Origin: Pseudomonadota bacterium
GTDB taxonomy: Bacteria; Pseudomonadota; Alphaproteobacteria; Sphingomonadales; Govanellaceae
Length of the DNA: 64,000 bases
NCBI GenBank assembly: GCA_003577275.1
Contig: QEVO01000003.1
Span: forward strand, 124,001-188,000
Direction of reading: 5' to 3'
In this document: in pieces, positions 8,620-17,885 of the stretch
How the letters are laid out: every line of letters begins with the position of its first letter
How positions within the stretch are numbered: position 1 is the first letter of the stretch
The notes under the pieces: model-generated
The model's input: only the letters and a program-made list of their open reading frames with translations
What the model was told of the DNA's origin: nothing
The model's database searches: none
Made by a program: the position numbers and the translations under genes

Positions 8620-10779
8620 ATGAATGAAGATGATCTGCTTGCCGTACTTCTTAGCAAACAGAATTTGACTCTGAGCGACCTTCGAAACTCAGGCAACTCT
8701 CAGGCAAAGGAATATACCGATCAGTTGCGTTATATCGCGGAAGTGATGCTACGCAGTCTGCTCGAACAGCAACCGCCAGAAACGGAGAACAATAAGCTGC
8801 ATCCCGGAAGTCTGGCTGCGGGCAAGATCGATCAGTGCGACTCGCGCGTGTCGGCAAAATTGCGGGCATGGCTGACGGACGCGAAAAAAAATGTCGCCAC
8901 CAGCTCGGTGAGCGGGGAATATCACATCAAACTTATCGTGGAGTTCTTTAATATATGCATCGTGAGGATAGCGGAAGAAGAACGCAATCCGTCAAAGCCG
9001 CTCAAGGGAAAAACGCCAAAGGCCAAGAAAAAGGTCGAGATTGTAGAGGTTGGTCCCGACTATGCCTCGATCTATCTGGAGCGCTTTTATGAATATTGCG
9101 CGACGGAGGCCATCTACGATCTCTTGTCGGGCAACCTGCATAATCTTGACGCCGCCATCAATGACGCCGGCTGCCAGTGGCGAGTGCCTTTCGTGCTCGA
9201 TCTTTATAATGGCTTATGGGACCACTTGCTGACGTACTATTCAATCGACGGCATCGAAAGCGCCATCGCCTGTTATGCAGAAAAGCGGTTGGAACTGGTC
9301 AGCACGCAACAGTTCGAGACGTTTAGGACATATAAGGACTGGGTGACATCCTATAATAAAGACAAACCCAAAAAAATTGGGGGCTATCCGGCTTTCTGGG
9401 AGAAGAAGGCAAAGTTGCTGGATAGTTTTCTGCAGGAACTCTTCACCGCCCCCTCTCAGGTGGAAGATGAGAAGGGCGCAGTCAATTTCTTGCGCATCTG
9501 CGCGAGAGCGGAAAGTTTCATCAAGAGCTGGAAGATAGATATTTTCGCCCCGCACACTGCCCTGCAGTATCTTACCTGCTGCAAGATATACACGCTCCGT
9601 CACATCCGGCACATGGATTGCTTTGGCCTGTCCTCGGTTCCCGAAGACATCGATGTCACGATGCCGGAGCAGGTTCGCAGAGGGGTTGTGTCCACGATTG
9701 CGGAGTGCTCCTATAATTATATGAAATACGTCGTGAAGTATTCCTGCCAGCAGGAAGGGGTGGAATTTAATCCGGAAAGCGGCGCGATCGTTAATGAAAC
9801 GCTGCATCAAAACAAGCTTTCGGTATCGATCTATAAGCAAATCATGCAGCCGTTCAGGGTCAAGCAGTTGGAAGTTTCCTATCCAACCCATGTGTTCTAT
9901 GGCCCATTTCGCGCCATCTTGGCTTACCAATGTCACAAGAACCAACCTCTCATCATAGATCTACGCCGGTTGATCTGTAAAAAAATTGGCGAGGAGTACC
10001 GATACAGCTTCAACGGCGGTCAAATTCTCTACTACGAGCCGCAAGGAGGCCAATATGTCTATGTTCCAAATCCCAACGAGGAGCAGAAAAATTATGTCTC
10101 CATGTGCATAGAGGCCTATAGCATTCTCACCGTGGATGAGAATGGGCGCCACATAGGCCCGGGTAATTATGATGAGGTGGATTTGGGCTTCATTTCACCC
10201 GATTTCAACACCTACATCGATGCGGTAACCACGGCCAGCATCGTCAACCTGATTCTCCCGGGGGCGGCCTTGCACGGCGAACTGCCCACCAATCTTTATG
10301 CCAAGAATGATCAGTTGGAAGACCTGCCGGAGCTTATTTCGGACAAGGAACATGGCATCCGCGACAATCTCGTCATGCGGGTCTATGAGTCATCTGCTCC
10401 GAACCGGTGTCAGAAACAAACGGCCTATTTCCAGACGCTGGTTGGCCCCCAAGCTCCGCTATTGAATTGTCAGGTAACGGATTGGGATATCATTACCGAA
10501 AAGGCAGCGTGTATCGCGCTTTTTGGGAAATTTGGCATCGATACCGCTGCCTACCGCCGCTTTGAAATGCGCGATGTGGTAGACACGAACACAAAAAAGT
10601 CGAGACGGGAGCGAGTGGGGTTGCGCATCGCCAACACGATTCCCTTTGCGCCGATCCATATTTACGGCTGCACCTATGCCATCAAGCAGCGTGAGCTGGA
10701 ATATTGGCTAGGCGAGATTGGTCGTCTTGGCGATGATTACACTGACCCGCAGATCATCAGAGGCGAGATCGAGGACTAG
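8620..10779 (+). CDS. Unrecognised 719-residue protein
   Basis: I do not recognise a family. The start chosen is the ATG at 8620 with GGAG seven bases upstream; the frame is open further upstream, but that part looks random. The product is soluble with no signal peptide or membrane helix. An N-terminal helical region of about 100 residues leads to a basic linker (KPLKGKTPKAKKKVE). Then comes a long mixed region rich in Tyr, Phe and Cys, including IYLERFYEYCATEAIYDLL and HIRHMDCFGL, and a C-terminal part with LRIANTIPFAPIHIYGCTY. No nucleotide-binding loop, nuclease or protease motif is evident. GC content is lower than in the neighbours. It stands alone between the IalB-like gene and a strong terminator at 10805, so it is a single-gene transcript and probably an accessory gene. 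Confidence 0.8.
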   Translation: MNEDDLLAVLLSKQNLTLSDLRNSGNSQAKEYTDQLRYIAEVMLRSLLEQQPPETENNKLHPGSLAAGKIDQCDSRVSAKLRAWLTDAKKNVATSSVSGEYHIKLIVEFFNICIVRIAEEERNPSKPLKGKTPKAKKKVEIVEVGPDYASIYLERFYEYCATEAIYDLLSGNLHNLDAAINDAGCQWRVPFVLDLYNGLWDHLLTYYSIDGIESAIACYAEKRLELVSTQQFETFRTYKDWVTSYNKDKPKKIGGYPAFWEKKAKLLDSFLQELFTAPSQVEDEKGAVNFLRICARAESFIKSWKIDIFAPHTALQYLTCCKIYTLRHIRHMDCFGLSSVPEDIDVTMPEQVRRGVVSTIAECSYNYMKYVVKYSCQQEGVEFNPESGAIVNETLHQNKLSVSIYKQIMQPFRVKQLEVSYPTHVFYGPFRAILAYQCHKNQPLIIDLRRLICKKIGEEYRYSFNGGQILYYEPQGGQYVYVPNPNEEQKNYVSMCIEAYSILTVDENGRHIGPGNYDEVDLGFISPDFNTYIDAVTTASIVNLILPGAALHGELPTNLYAKNDQLEDLPELISDKEHGIRDNLVMRVYESSAPNRCQKQTAYFQTLVGPQAPLLNCQVTDWDIITEKAACIALFGKFGIDTAAYRRFEMRDVVDTNTKKSRRERVGLRIANTIPFAPIHIYGCTYAIKQRELEYWLGEIGRLGDDYTDPQIIRGEIED

Positions 10780-10804
10780 GTATCGCCTGCCGCCGCTTGT
10801 TACC

Positions 10805-10842
10805 TCAGCCGGCCCCTTCGTGGGGCCGGCTGATTATTTTAT
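10805..10842 (+). terminator. Rho-independent terminator of the orphan gene
   Basis: A perfect 12-bp stem TCAGCCGGCCCC / GGGGCCGGCTGA with a TTCGT loop (10805–10833) is followed by TTATTTTAT. It lies 25 bases after the stop of the 719-residue gene and separates it from the regulator at 10944. Confidence 0.92.
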
Positions 10843-10943
10843 ATCGTCGATGCCGCCCGAAGGGAAAAATTGAATAGGATTGGCAATTGTTCTAGCCTAT
10901 ATTTCAAAGGAGACGGCAAAGCAAAATCAGCCCTGAATGGTGC

Positions 10944-13727
10944 ATGTATCTCATGGGTGCCAACCCCAACAACGACGCCCCCCATCGGCCGGAAAGCGGG
11001 TCGGTAACTCCCGACCGCCATGGTCTGCCCTTCGCCAATTGGCTCATTGCCTCGAAAGTGATACCCGTCAATCAGCCGGCTTTTCTAATTTCCCGTCAAG
11101 CGCTCGGCTTGATGCTGGCGGCGTGTGTGGTCAAAACCGTGACCCTGCTGGAAGCTCCGGGCGGCTATGGCAAAAGCACGCTTCTGGCGCAATGGCGCGA
11201 TCGGCTGCTGGCTCGCGGCCACACCGTCGGCTGGCTGTTCCTGGATGAGGACGATAACAGCCCGACCATTCTCCTGACATACATCGTCTATGCGCTGACC
11301 AAAGGCGGCCTGCCGGTTAGCGACCGCCTGCGCCAGCTTATTGAAACCCTGCCCGATCTGTCGCCCAAGGCGGCGCTCGGCATGCTCTTGAACATCATCG
11401 CCGACGCCAATGACAAAGTGCTGTTGATCCTCGATGATTTTGAGGTGTTGGACGATGCCGCGATTGCCTCGGTCATAGCCCCCTTGATCCGACTGGCGCC
11501 GGCGAATTTTCACCTGCTGATCGCCAGCCGCGCCCGGCCTCGTTTGGCGCAGGCGCAATTGCATGCCCAGGGCCGTCTGCAGGAGATCAGGCCCGCACAA
11601 TTGCGCTTCACGTCGGCCGAGATCGAGGAAATCTTTCACGGCCGCCTGTCGAAGCCCGATATTCAGCGGGTCGAGGACTTGACGCAAGGCTGGCCGGTCG
11701 CCTTGCAATTGCTGCGCTCGTGGCTCAACCAGGATCCGGCGCGCCTTCCCGGCATCACGGCGATGTCGGGGTTGACGGAAGAAATCATTGAATATTTGTC
11801 GGATCAAGTGCTGCGCGCCTTTCCCGAACAGGTGCGCACGCTGTTGATGGAAACGGCGGTGATGCTGCATCTGTCGGATCAGGACATTCGCGAAGTGTGC
11901 GGCCCATCGGCCGATTGGTCGGTGCTGTTGAATTGCGAACCGTTGCGGCCGTTTTTGCTGCCCCATGAGGGCAGCGACGGCATTTATCGTCTGCACCCCA
12001 TCTTGAAGGAATTTCTGCTGCTGGAATTGGCGCGAGCGGCGCCGGCCCGGAAGGCGGAGCTGCATGACAAGGCGGCGCGGTGGTACGCGCAAACCGGACG
12101 CCTGTTGCCCGCCATCAGGCAAGCAGACCAGGCTGGCGATCGGGAACTGGAGGCGCAAATCATCGAGGCGGCGGGCGGAGTCCAGATATGGCTGCGCCAT
12201 GGTCTGGCGATTTCACAGTCGGTCAGCCGGCTGTTGTCCCAGGATCTGCTCGACCGCTGTCCTCGTCTGGCGCTGTTGCGCGCCTTGGTGCTGCTCAAGG
12301 AAGGCCGCATGGCCGATGCCCGAGCCCTGTTTCACCGCGTCCGAGAAACCACCGCCGATTTTACTCGTGATCGCGACGGCGGCGATGCGACGGCGCTGCG
12401 CAGCGATGCCCTGATGGTTGAGGCGACGCTGCAGGTCAACGATTGCCGCGCCGTCAGCGATACCTACCTGGCCTATTACGAGAAAATCCTTGGCGACGCC
12501 TATCGGGAAAGCGAATTCTACGCCGGGCATGTCAAAACCCTGCTCTGTCTGTCCTGTCACCAGCGCGGCCATTTCGAAAAGGCGCGGCGTTATGGTCTGG
12601 AGGCGCTCGCCCACTATAGCCGCGAACAGGTCTGGCACGGCGTGGTGTTCGTTCACCTGCACCTTGGCGTTATCGCCTTTGCGCAAGGCAAGCCGGCGGC
12701 GGCAGCGGCCAGCTATCTTGAAGCCAAGACTGTCACCCAGCAGTATTTTTCCTCGGACCGCAGCAAGCCTTTGCTCATTCATCCTCTGGTGGCCGAGCTT
12801 CATTATGAACGCAACGAGCTGACCGTGGCGCGCCATCATGTGGCCAGCGTCCTGGGCCGGTTGCAGACAATGGAGGCCTGGATGGACATTTATGCGTCCG
12901 CCTGTCTGACCGCCGCTTCCCTTGCTTTCGTCGACAAGGGACCGGAAAGCGCTTTGGGCATTATCGCCAAGGCTCAGCAGGATGCCGACAATCGCGGCCT
13001 GTCCGGGCTTATGACCTTCCTGCGCGCGGCGGAGATGTTGTTTTTGACGCGCGCGGGACTGGTTGAGCGGGCAACAAAAATCGCCCAAGCCACGGACTGG
13101 CGGCTGGACGCCTATCTTGGCGCGGCGGAAAGCGACACCACGTGGCGGGAGCAGGAATTGGTCTTTCTCGCTCGCGCCTCGCTGGCTTTGCGCGCTGGCC
13201 GGCCGCAGGAGGCCGTCGCCGAGCTTGGCCGCATCGCTCCCGTCTTGCAAAAGTCGGGCAATGTGCGCGCCACCGCCCGTCTCAACACCATGCGGTCCTT
13301 GGCGCTGCAGGCGTCGGGAGATGAGGACGCCGCCGTTGAGCTCATCGCCGAAGTTTTGTCGCAATGCCGGGAAACCGGGTACGTGCGCATTTTCCATGAG
13401 GAGCGCGACGGTTGCGCCGCTCTCTTACGTCACTTTATCCGGCGCGCGCCGATGACGGAGCCGTTTAAGAGCGTCAAGACTTATGCCGCCGCGCTCCTGA
13501 AGGAGTTGAGCGAGACGCACCGCCCGCCCAGCCCCCGCCAGCTCACGCCGCGGGAATTGGATGTGCTGCGGCAGCTTGGGGAAGGATATCAGGACAAGAT
13601 GATCGGCCGCATACTCAATATGACGGAAAACACTGTCAAATATCACTTGAAGAGCATTTACGCGAAGCTGCGCGTCTCCTCGCGCACCGAAGCCGTGCGC
13701 GAAGCCCAACGCCGGGGGCTGCGGTGA
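10944..13727 (+). CDS. MalT-like (LAL) ATP-dependent LuxR-family transcriptional regulator
   Basis: 927 residues, the size of LAL/MalT regulators. After a short N-terminal tail, APGGYGKSTL (about residues 71–80) is the Walker A loop and KVLLILDDFEVL (about 158–169) the Walker B strand of the STAND NTPase. A long TPR-like helical sensor follows, rich in Leu/Ala (about 350–840). The last 65 residues are a LuxR helix-turn-helix, QLTPRELDVLRQLGEG…ENTVKYHLKSIYAKL. Family members bind an inducer and ATP, oligomerise and activate nearby catabolic genes. Position directly upstream of the hydantoinase-like operon, on the same strand, makes this its likely activator. The start could also be the ATG at 10953; neither has a strong ribosome-binding site, AGGAG being about 30 bases upstream. 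Confidence 0.9.
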   Translation: MYLMGANPNNDAPHRPESGSVTPDRHGLPFANWLIASKVIPVNQPAFLISRQALGLMLAACVVKTVTLLEAPGGYGKSTLLAQWRDRLLARGHTVGWLFLDEDDNSPTILLTYIVYALTKGGLPVSDRLRQLIETLPDLSPKAALGMLLNIIADANDKVLLILDDFEVLDDAAIASVIAPLIRLAPANFHLLIASRARPRLAQAQLHAQGRLQEIRPAQLRFTSAEIEEIFHGRLSKPDIQRVEDLTQGWPVALQLLRSWLNQDPARLPGITAMSGLTEEIIEYLSDQVLRAFPEQVRTLLMETAVMLHLSDQDIREVCGPSADWSVLLNCEPLRPFLLPHEGSDGIYRLHPILKEFLLLELARAAPARKAELHDKAARWYAQTGRLLPAIRQADQAGDRELEAQIIEAAGGVQIWLRHGLAISQSVSRLLSQDLLDRCPRLALLRALVLLKEGRMADARALFHRVRETTADFTRDRDGGDATALRSDALMVEATLQVNDCRAVSDTYLAYYEKILGDAYRESEFYAGHVKTLLCLSCHQRGHFEKARRYGLEALAHYSREQVWHGVVFVHLHLGVIAFAQGKPAAAAASYLEAKTVTQQYFSSDRSKPLLIHPLVAELHYERNELTVARHHVASVLGRLQTMEAWMDIYASACLTAASLAFVDKGPESALGIIAKAQQDADNRGLSGLMTFLRAAEMLFLTRAGLVERATKIAQATDWRLDAYLGAAESDTTWREQELVFLARASLALRAGRPQEAVAELGRIAPVLQKSGNVRATARLNTMRSLALQASGDEDAAVELIAEVLSQCRETGYVRIFHEERDGCAALLRHFIRRAPMTEPFKSVKTYAAALLKELSETHRPPSPRQLTPRELDVLRQLGEGYQDKMIGRILNMTENTVKYHLKSIYAKLRVSSRTEAVREAQRRGLR

Positions 13728-13888
13728 ATAGGTGGCGTCTAATAGATTTAACGTACTGATAAATAACAATTCTCTGCAAAAAATATCCCTCGTTCGAGGG
13801 GGCTGTCTGTGCGTCCGCTCCCCCCTCTCCATCCTTCCTTAAAACGGCTGTCCCACCCGCCGCGGCGTCTGTTTTGCCGCCCGGCAAT

Positions 13889-13939
13889 TAGGAATACTCC
13901 CTGCCCATGACGATGGGCGGCTTAAAAAAAATATTCCTA
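13889..13939. promoter_or_regulatory. Nested dyad upstream of the hydantoinase-like operon
   Basis: Within the 249-base gap between the regulator and the hydantoinase-like gene there is an outer inverted repeat TAGGAATA (13889–13896) / TATTCCTA (13932–13939). It encloses an inner one, GCCCAT-GACG-ATGGGC (13903–13918). An A-tract and AT-rich DNA (TTAAATTTAAAT, 13942–13953) lie just downstream, where a –10 region would be expected. The arrangement suits a regulator-binding site for the adjacent LAL protein, but that is inference. The rest of the gap (13740–13880) has a small CCCTCG-TT-CGAGGG hairpin near 13790 and nothing else I can name. Confidence 0.5.
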
Positions 13940-13976
13940 CCTTAAATTTAAATACGGGCTGGGGTTTTTGCGCTTC

Positions 13977-15563
13977 ATGGACTGGCATTCAAGTCTGCGC
14001 ATAGGCATTGACGTCGGCGGCACCAATACAGATGCGGTGCTGATGCAGGGACGCACGGTGCGCGCCGCCTATAAATCGCCAACCACCTCCAACGTCAGCG
14101 ACGGCATCATCAATGCTATTAAGACCGTGATGCAGGAAGCGGCGGCGCAGGTATCCGACATCAAATGCGTGATGATCGGCACCACGCAGTTCACCAATGC
14201 CTTTGTGGAGCGGCGGCATTTGCAACACGTCGGCGTCATTCGCATTGCCCTGCCCGCCACTAAAGGCCTGCCGCCAATGGTGGATTGGCCCGAGGATATC
14301 AAGGCGGCGGTGGGCGGCCATGGTGTCATGGTCAGGGGCGGCTATCAGTATGACGGCAGATTAAACAGCGTCATGGATGAATCCGCCGTTGCCGATGCCG
14401 CGCGCTCATTTCGCGCCGCCGGCATCCGTTCGGTGGCGATCTCCTCGTTGTTTTCCCCGGTCAACGGCGATATGGAGCGCCGCGCCGAGGCCATTGTCCG
14501 CAATGAAATTCCCGATGTCGCCATCACGCTGTCGCACCAGATCGGCCGGCTGGGGCTTTTGGAGCGTGAAAACGCCGCCATCATGAACGCCAGCTTGGCG
14601 GATCTCGCCGGCCGCGTCGTCCGCGCCTTCCGCGACGCCCTCAGCCAGCTCAATCTCAAGGCGCCGTTTTTCATCAGCCAGAACGACGGCACGCTGATGG
14701 CCGCCGACTACGTGGAAAAATACCCGGTGCTGACGTTTGCCTCCGGACCGACCAACAGCATGCGCGGCGCCGTCTATTTATCGGGCATCAAGGATGCCAT
14801 CGTCGCCGACATCGGCGGCACCACCACCGATATCGGCGTCGTTACGGGCGGCTTCCCCCGCGAATCGTCCATCACCTCCGACATCGGCGGGGTGCGCACC
14901 AATTTCCGCATGCCCGATATCCTGGCGCTGGGCCTCGGTGGCGGCAGCATCGTCTCGACGACGCTCCCGCTGACCATCGGCCCGCAATCCGTCGGCTATC
15001 GGATCACGGAAAAAGCCTTGATTTTCGGCGGCGACACGGTCACCGCCACCGACATCGCCGTCGCCGCCGGCTATGCCGATGTGGGCGATCGGTCGCGCCT
15101 TGCCGGGCTTGCGCCTCAGCTTGTCAAGGATGCCGTGGCGCTCATTCACGCCAAGATCGAAGAAGGCATTGACCGCATGAAGGCCAGCGCCGAGCCGACG
15201 CCGCTGGTGCTGGTGGGCGGCGGCTCCATTCTGGTGTCGCAGCCGTTGGCCGGCGCTTCTCAGGTGATCGTGCCGGAGCATGCGGCGGTGGCCAACGCCG
15301 TCGGCGCCTCCATAGCACAGATCGGCGGTGAGATCGAAGGGGTGTTTTCCTATAGCGCGATCGGCCGCGACGCCGCCATTGCCCAGGCCAAGGAACAAGC
15401 GATCAAATCCGCGGTGGCCGCCGGTGCGGATGCCCGCGGCGTAGAAATTACCGATATCGAGGAAGTGCCGCTCGCCTATGTGCCGGGCGGCGCGGTCAGG
15501 CTGCGCGTAAAGGCGGCGGGCGCCTTGCGGCTGAGTGAAGAAATGACGGGCTGCGCGGCATGA
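13977..15563 (+). CDS. Hydantoinase/oxoprolinase-family (HyuA-like) protein
   Basis: 528 residues from the ATG at 13977; a TTG three codons earlier is possible. The N-terminus LRIGIDVGGTNTDAVLM is the first phosphate loop of the acetate/sugar-kinase-like fold used by ATP-dependent hydantoinases and oxoprolinases. DAIVADIGGTTTDIGVV is the second such loop, and LGLGGGSIV and LVLVGGGSIL are the adenosine-site glycine strands. It is of the short class (about 520 residues) lacking the oxoprolinase B half, and no HyuB partner is present. Members hydrolyse cyclic amides (hydantoin, 5-oxoproline-like rings) with ATP, but this short class is often unassigned and is commonly found next to DUF917 genes, as here. 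It is the first structural gene after the regulator and is 63 bases before the TonB receptor. Confidence 0.88.
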   Translation: MDWHSSLRIGIDVGGTNTDAVLMQGRTVRAAYKSPTTSNVSDGIINAIKTVMQEAAAQVSDIKCVMIGTTQFTNAFVERRHLQHVGVIRIALPATKGLPPMVDWPEDIKAAVGGHGVMVRGGYQYDGRLNSVMDESAVADAARSFRAAGIRSVAISSLFSPVNGDMERRAEAIVRNEIPDVAITLSHQIGRLGLLERENAAIMNASLADLAGRVVRAFRDALSQLNLKAPFFISQNDGTLMAADYVEKYPVLTFASGPTNSMRGAVYLSGIKDAIVADIGGTTTDIGVVTGGFPRESSITSDIGGVRTNFRMPDILALGLGGGSIVSTTLPLTIGPQSVGYRITEKALIFGGDTVTATDIAVAAGYADVGDRSRLAGLAPQLVKDAVALIHAKIEEGIDRMKASAEPTPLVLVGGGSILVSQPLAGASQVIVPEHAAVANAVGASIAQIGGEIEGVFSYSAIGRDAAIAQAKEQAIKSAVAAGADARGVEITDIEEVPLAYVPGGAVRLRVKAAGALRLSEEMTGCAA

Positions 15564-15626
15564 CCGCCGCCGCCCTTGTGTGTGCGTAATGATGACCCTA
15601 CTTTTTGCATCCAGACGGGAGGACTA

Positions 15627-17738
15627 ATGAAAATGTCTAAGGGTAAGCTGACCATCTCTCAAACCTTGCTGGCGAGCACCGTGTTGACGGCGCTGGCGCT
15701 TCCGGTTGTCGCTACGGCGGCCGCGCCAACAACCGCCTTTGAAGAAATTGTCGTCACCTCGCGCAAACGCGAGGAGCGTCTGCAAAGCATTCCCGAAACG
15801 GTCACGGTCTTTACCGCAAAGACGATCGAGAATGCCAATATCACGTCGCTGCGCGGGTTTGTGGACTTAACGCCAAATCTCTTGGTGCGCGAAACCTTCC
15901 GCACCAATGAAACCTTCCTCACCATGCGCGGCATCGCCAGCGCCCAGGGGGCCTTGCCGCCGGTGGCATTCGTGGTCGACGGCGTGCAAGTGGGCTCCAA
16001 CGATTTCATCAACCAGGATCTGATGGATATTCAGCAGATCGAAGTGCTGAAAGGACCGCAGGGCACCTTGTATGGTCAGGGCGCCATTGCCGGCGCCATC
16101 GTGATCACCACCAAGGAGCCGACCAATGAACTGGAAGGCATGATCAAGGGCAGCTACGGCAACGCCAACTCCTTCCGCGTCGCTGCTGCGGTGTCGGGAC
16201 CGATCGTCGAGGATAAGCTCTTTGCCCGCGTCTCCGGCTATTACCGCGAAAGCGACGGCTTGATCAAAAGCGCCGCCGGTGATCGCATCACGCCGGACGA
16301 TCAGGCTTCCATCCGCGGCCGGCTGGAATACCGCGGCGAGCGGCTCAAGCTCAGCCTGCGCGGCTCCTATACCGATGGCGACGGCTACTGCTGCTTCCTC
16401 GATATCGTGCCGCTCAATGCCCAGGGCACCATCGATCTGTCCAAGATTGACGATGTGAAAAATCCGGGCTTCCGCGGCAACCTTTTGGGCACCGAGGAGA
16501 CCAGCTTCCGCGACGTCTCGTTCAAGATCGATTATGATTTCGATGGCGTCACCGTCACCTCCATCACCGGTTATGCCGAAGTGCGCCAGTATGACTTCGG
16601 CGACGGCGATTACACACCCAATCCGGTGGTTGCCCAGGATCTGAATTTCGACCAGGATGTGTTCAACCAGGAAGTGCGGTTCACGTCCACCGGCGAAGGG
16701 CCGCTGCAATGGATTTTCGGCGGTTTTTATCAGGATCGCCAGGATCGACAACGGGTGATCGTCGGGGCGCAGCATCCGACCAATCCTCAAGGCGGTCTGC
16801 CCAGCGGATCGATCCTCAATCAGCTCAACGTCACCGACCGCGAGGCCTGGGCGGTGTTCGGGCAAGCGAGCTATGACATCACGGAAAAACTCAACGCCCT
16901 GGTCGGTCTGCGCTATGACCACGACAAGCAGAACAACGAGAACACGCTGGCCGTGGTCAGCAACTATGCCGAGGCTACCTTCACGCAGCTTCAGCCCAAG
17001 CTGCAGTTGTCCTACAAGTGGACCGAGGATTTCCTGGCCTACATCACCTATTCGACCGGCTTCCGTTCCGGCGGCTATACCCAGAGCACCGAGTTCGACA
17101 ACGAAGAGAGCCGGAACTACGAGTTGGGCTTTAAGGGCAGTTTCCTCGATAACGCGCTGACTGTTAACGCCAGCGCCTTTTTCACCGATCTGCGCAATCA
17201 GCAGCTGTCGTTCGTGGTCGTGACGCCGACGGAATTCCGCCGCGGCGCGGTGAATATTCCCAAAACCGATATTCACGGCATGGATCTTGAGGTGCAGGCA
17301 AGTCCGGTGGAGAACTTGGATCTGACGGCCGGCATCGGCGTTGCCGAAACGACCATCCGCAAGATTGTTCCGTTGGACCCGGCGCTTGGCGACGTGTCCA
17401 GCGCCGTCGGCAAGCATTCGCCACTGGTGCCCGGCTTTACTTTCAACTTAGGCGCCACCTACACAGTGCCGGTGTCGGATGGCATGGACGTAGTGATCCA
17501 TGGCGATTACCGCCGTCATGGCGGCTACTATTTCGACCTGGTCAACACCATTCGCACCCAGTCCGCCGATTTCTTCAGCGGCCGCCTTGCGCTTGAGGGC
17601 GAAAATTGGAGCGTGGCCGCCTGGGGCAAGAACCTGAGCAACACCCGCCGCGCCACCCGCGTGTCGGAAACCGGCAATCGGCTGCGTACCCCGAACATGC
17701 CGAGAAGCTATGGCATTGAGGCCATCTATAAGTTCTAG
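15627..17738 (+). CDS. TonB-dependent outer-membrane receptor of the hydantoin-type cluster
   Basis: 703 residues from the ATG at 15627, preceded by GGGAGG at 15617–15622. A Sec signal peptide (to about residue 31) is followed by a TonB box, FEEIVVTSRKREERL, then the plug domain (TMRGIASAQG, VAFVVDGVQ, IEVLKGPQGTLYGQGAIAG, IVITTKEP) and a 22-strand barrel ending in an aromatic YKF terminus. It imports a substrate across the outer membrane using TonB energy. The substrate is unknown. Its place between the hydantoinase-like gene and a terminator suggests it carries the compound degraded by this cluster rather than a siderophore. A vicinal CC pair occurs in an early extracellular-side stretch (DGYCCFLD). 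Confidence 0.94.
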   Translation: MKMSKGKLTISQTLLASTVLTALALPVVATAAAPTTAFEEIVVTSRKREERLQSIPETVTVFTAKTIENANITSLRGFVDLTPNLLVRETFRTNETFLTMRGIASAQGALPPVAFVVDGVQVGSNDFINQDLMDIQQIEVLKGPQGTLYGQGAIAGAIVITTKEPTNELEGMIKGSYGNANSFRVAAAVSGPIVEDKLFARVSGYYRESDGLIKSAAGDRITPDDQASIRGRLEYRGERLKLSLRGSYTDGDGYCCFLDIVPLNAQGTIDLSKIDDVKNPGFRGNLLGTEETSFRDVSFKIDYDFDGVTVTSITGYAEVRQYDFGDGDYTPNPVVAQDLNFDQDVFNQEVRFTSTGEGPLQWIFGGFYQDRQDRQRVIVGAQHPTNPQGGLPSGSILNQLNVTDREAWAVFGQASYDITEKLNALVGLRYDHDKQNNENTLAVVSNYAEATFTQLQPKLQLSYKWTEDFLAYITYSTGFRSGGYTQSTEFDNEESRNYELGFKGSFLDNALTVNASAFFTDLRNQQLSFVVVTPTEFRRGAVNIPKTDIHGMDLEVQASPVENLDLTAGIGVAETTIRKIVPLDPALGDVSSAVGKHSPLVPGFTFNLGATYTVPVSDGMDVVIHGDYRRHGGYYFDLVNTIRTQSADFFSGRLALEGENWSVAAWGKNLSNTRRATRVSETGNRLRTPNMPRSYGIEAIYKF

Positions 17739-17748
17739 CGTGTGCATT

Positions 17749-17791
17749 CCGCCATTCCTCCCCGCGCCAGCGGGGGGAATGGCGGGCTTTT
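17749..17791 (+). terminator. Rho-independent terminator after the TonB receptor
   Basis: A 17-bp stem with one T·G wobble (CCGCCATTCCTCCCCGC, 17749–17765, with its partner at 17770–17786) and a four-base loop is followed by CTTTTT. It ends the hydantoinase-like/TonB transcript 11 bases after the stop, so the permease has its own promoter. Confidence 0.92.
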
Positions 17792-17885
17792 TCATCCGTT
17801 GACGGCTAGAAACCAGCGGCGCGCCCGGGCTGGACTTAAGCATCCGGTGGATTAGACTGTGGTCGAAGAATACGGGAATCTGACA

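Noticed and set aside
13785..13815. CCCTCG-TT-CGAGGG hairpin as terminator of the LAL gene
   Set aside because: The stem is only 6 bp with a two-base loop and has no T-run on the plus strand. The T-run exists only in the opposite direction, where there is no gene.
15867..17417. A 516-codon antisense open frame over the TonB receptor
   Set aside because: A mirror of the codon bias in the receptor gene, with no recognisable motif. The receptor is certain.
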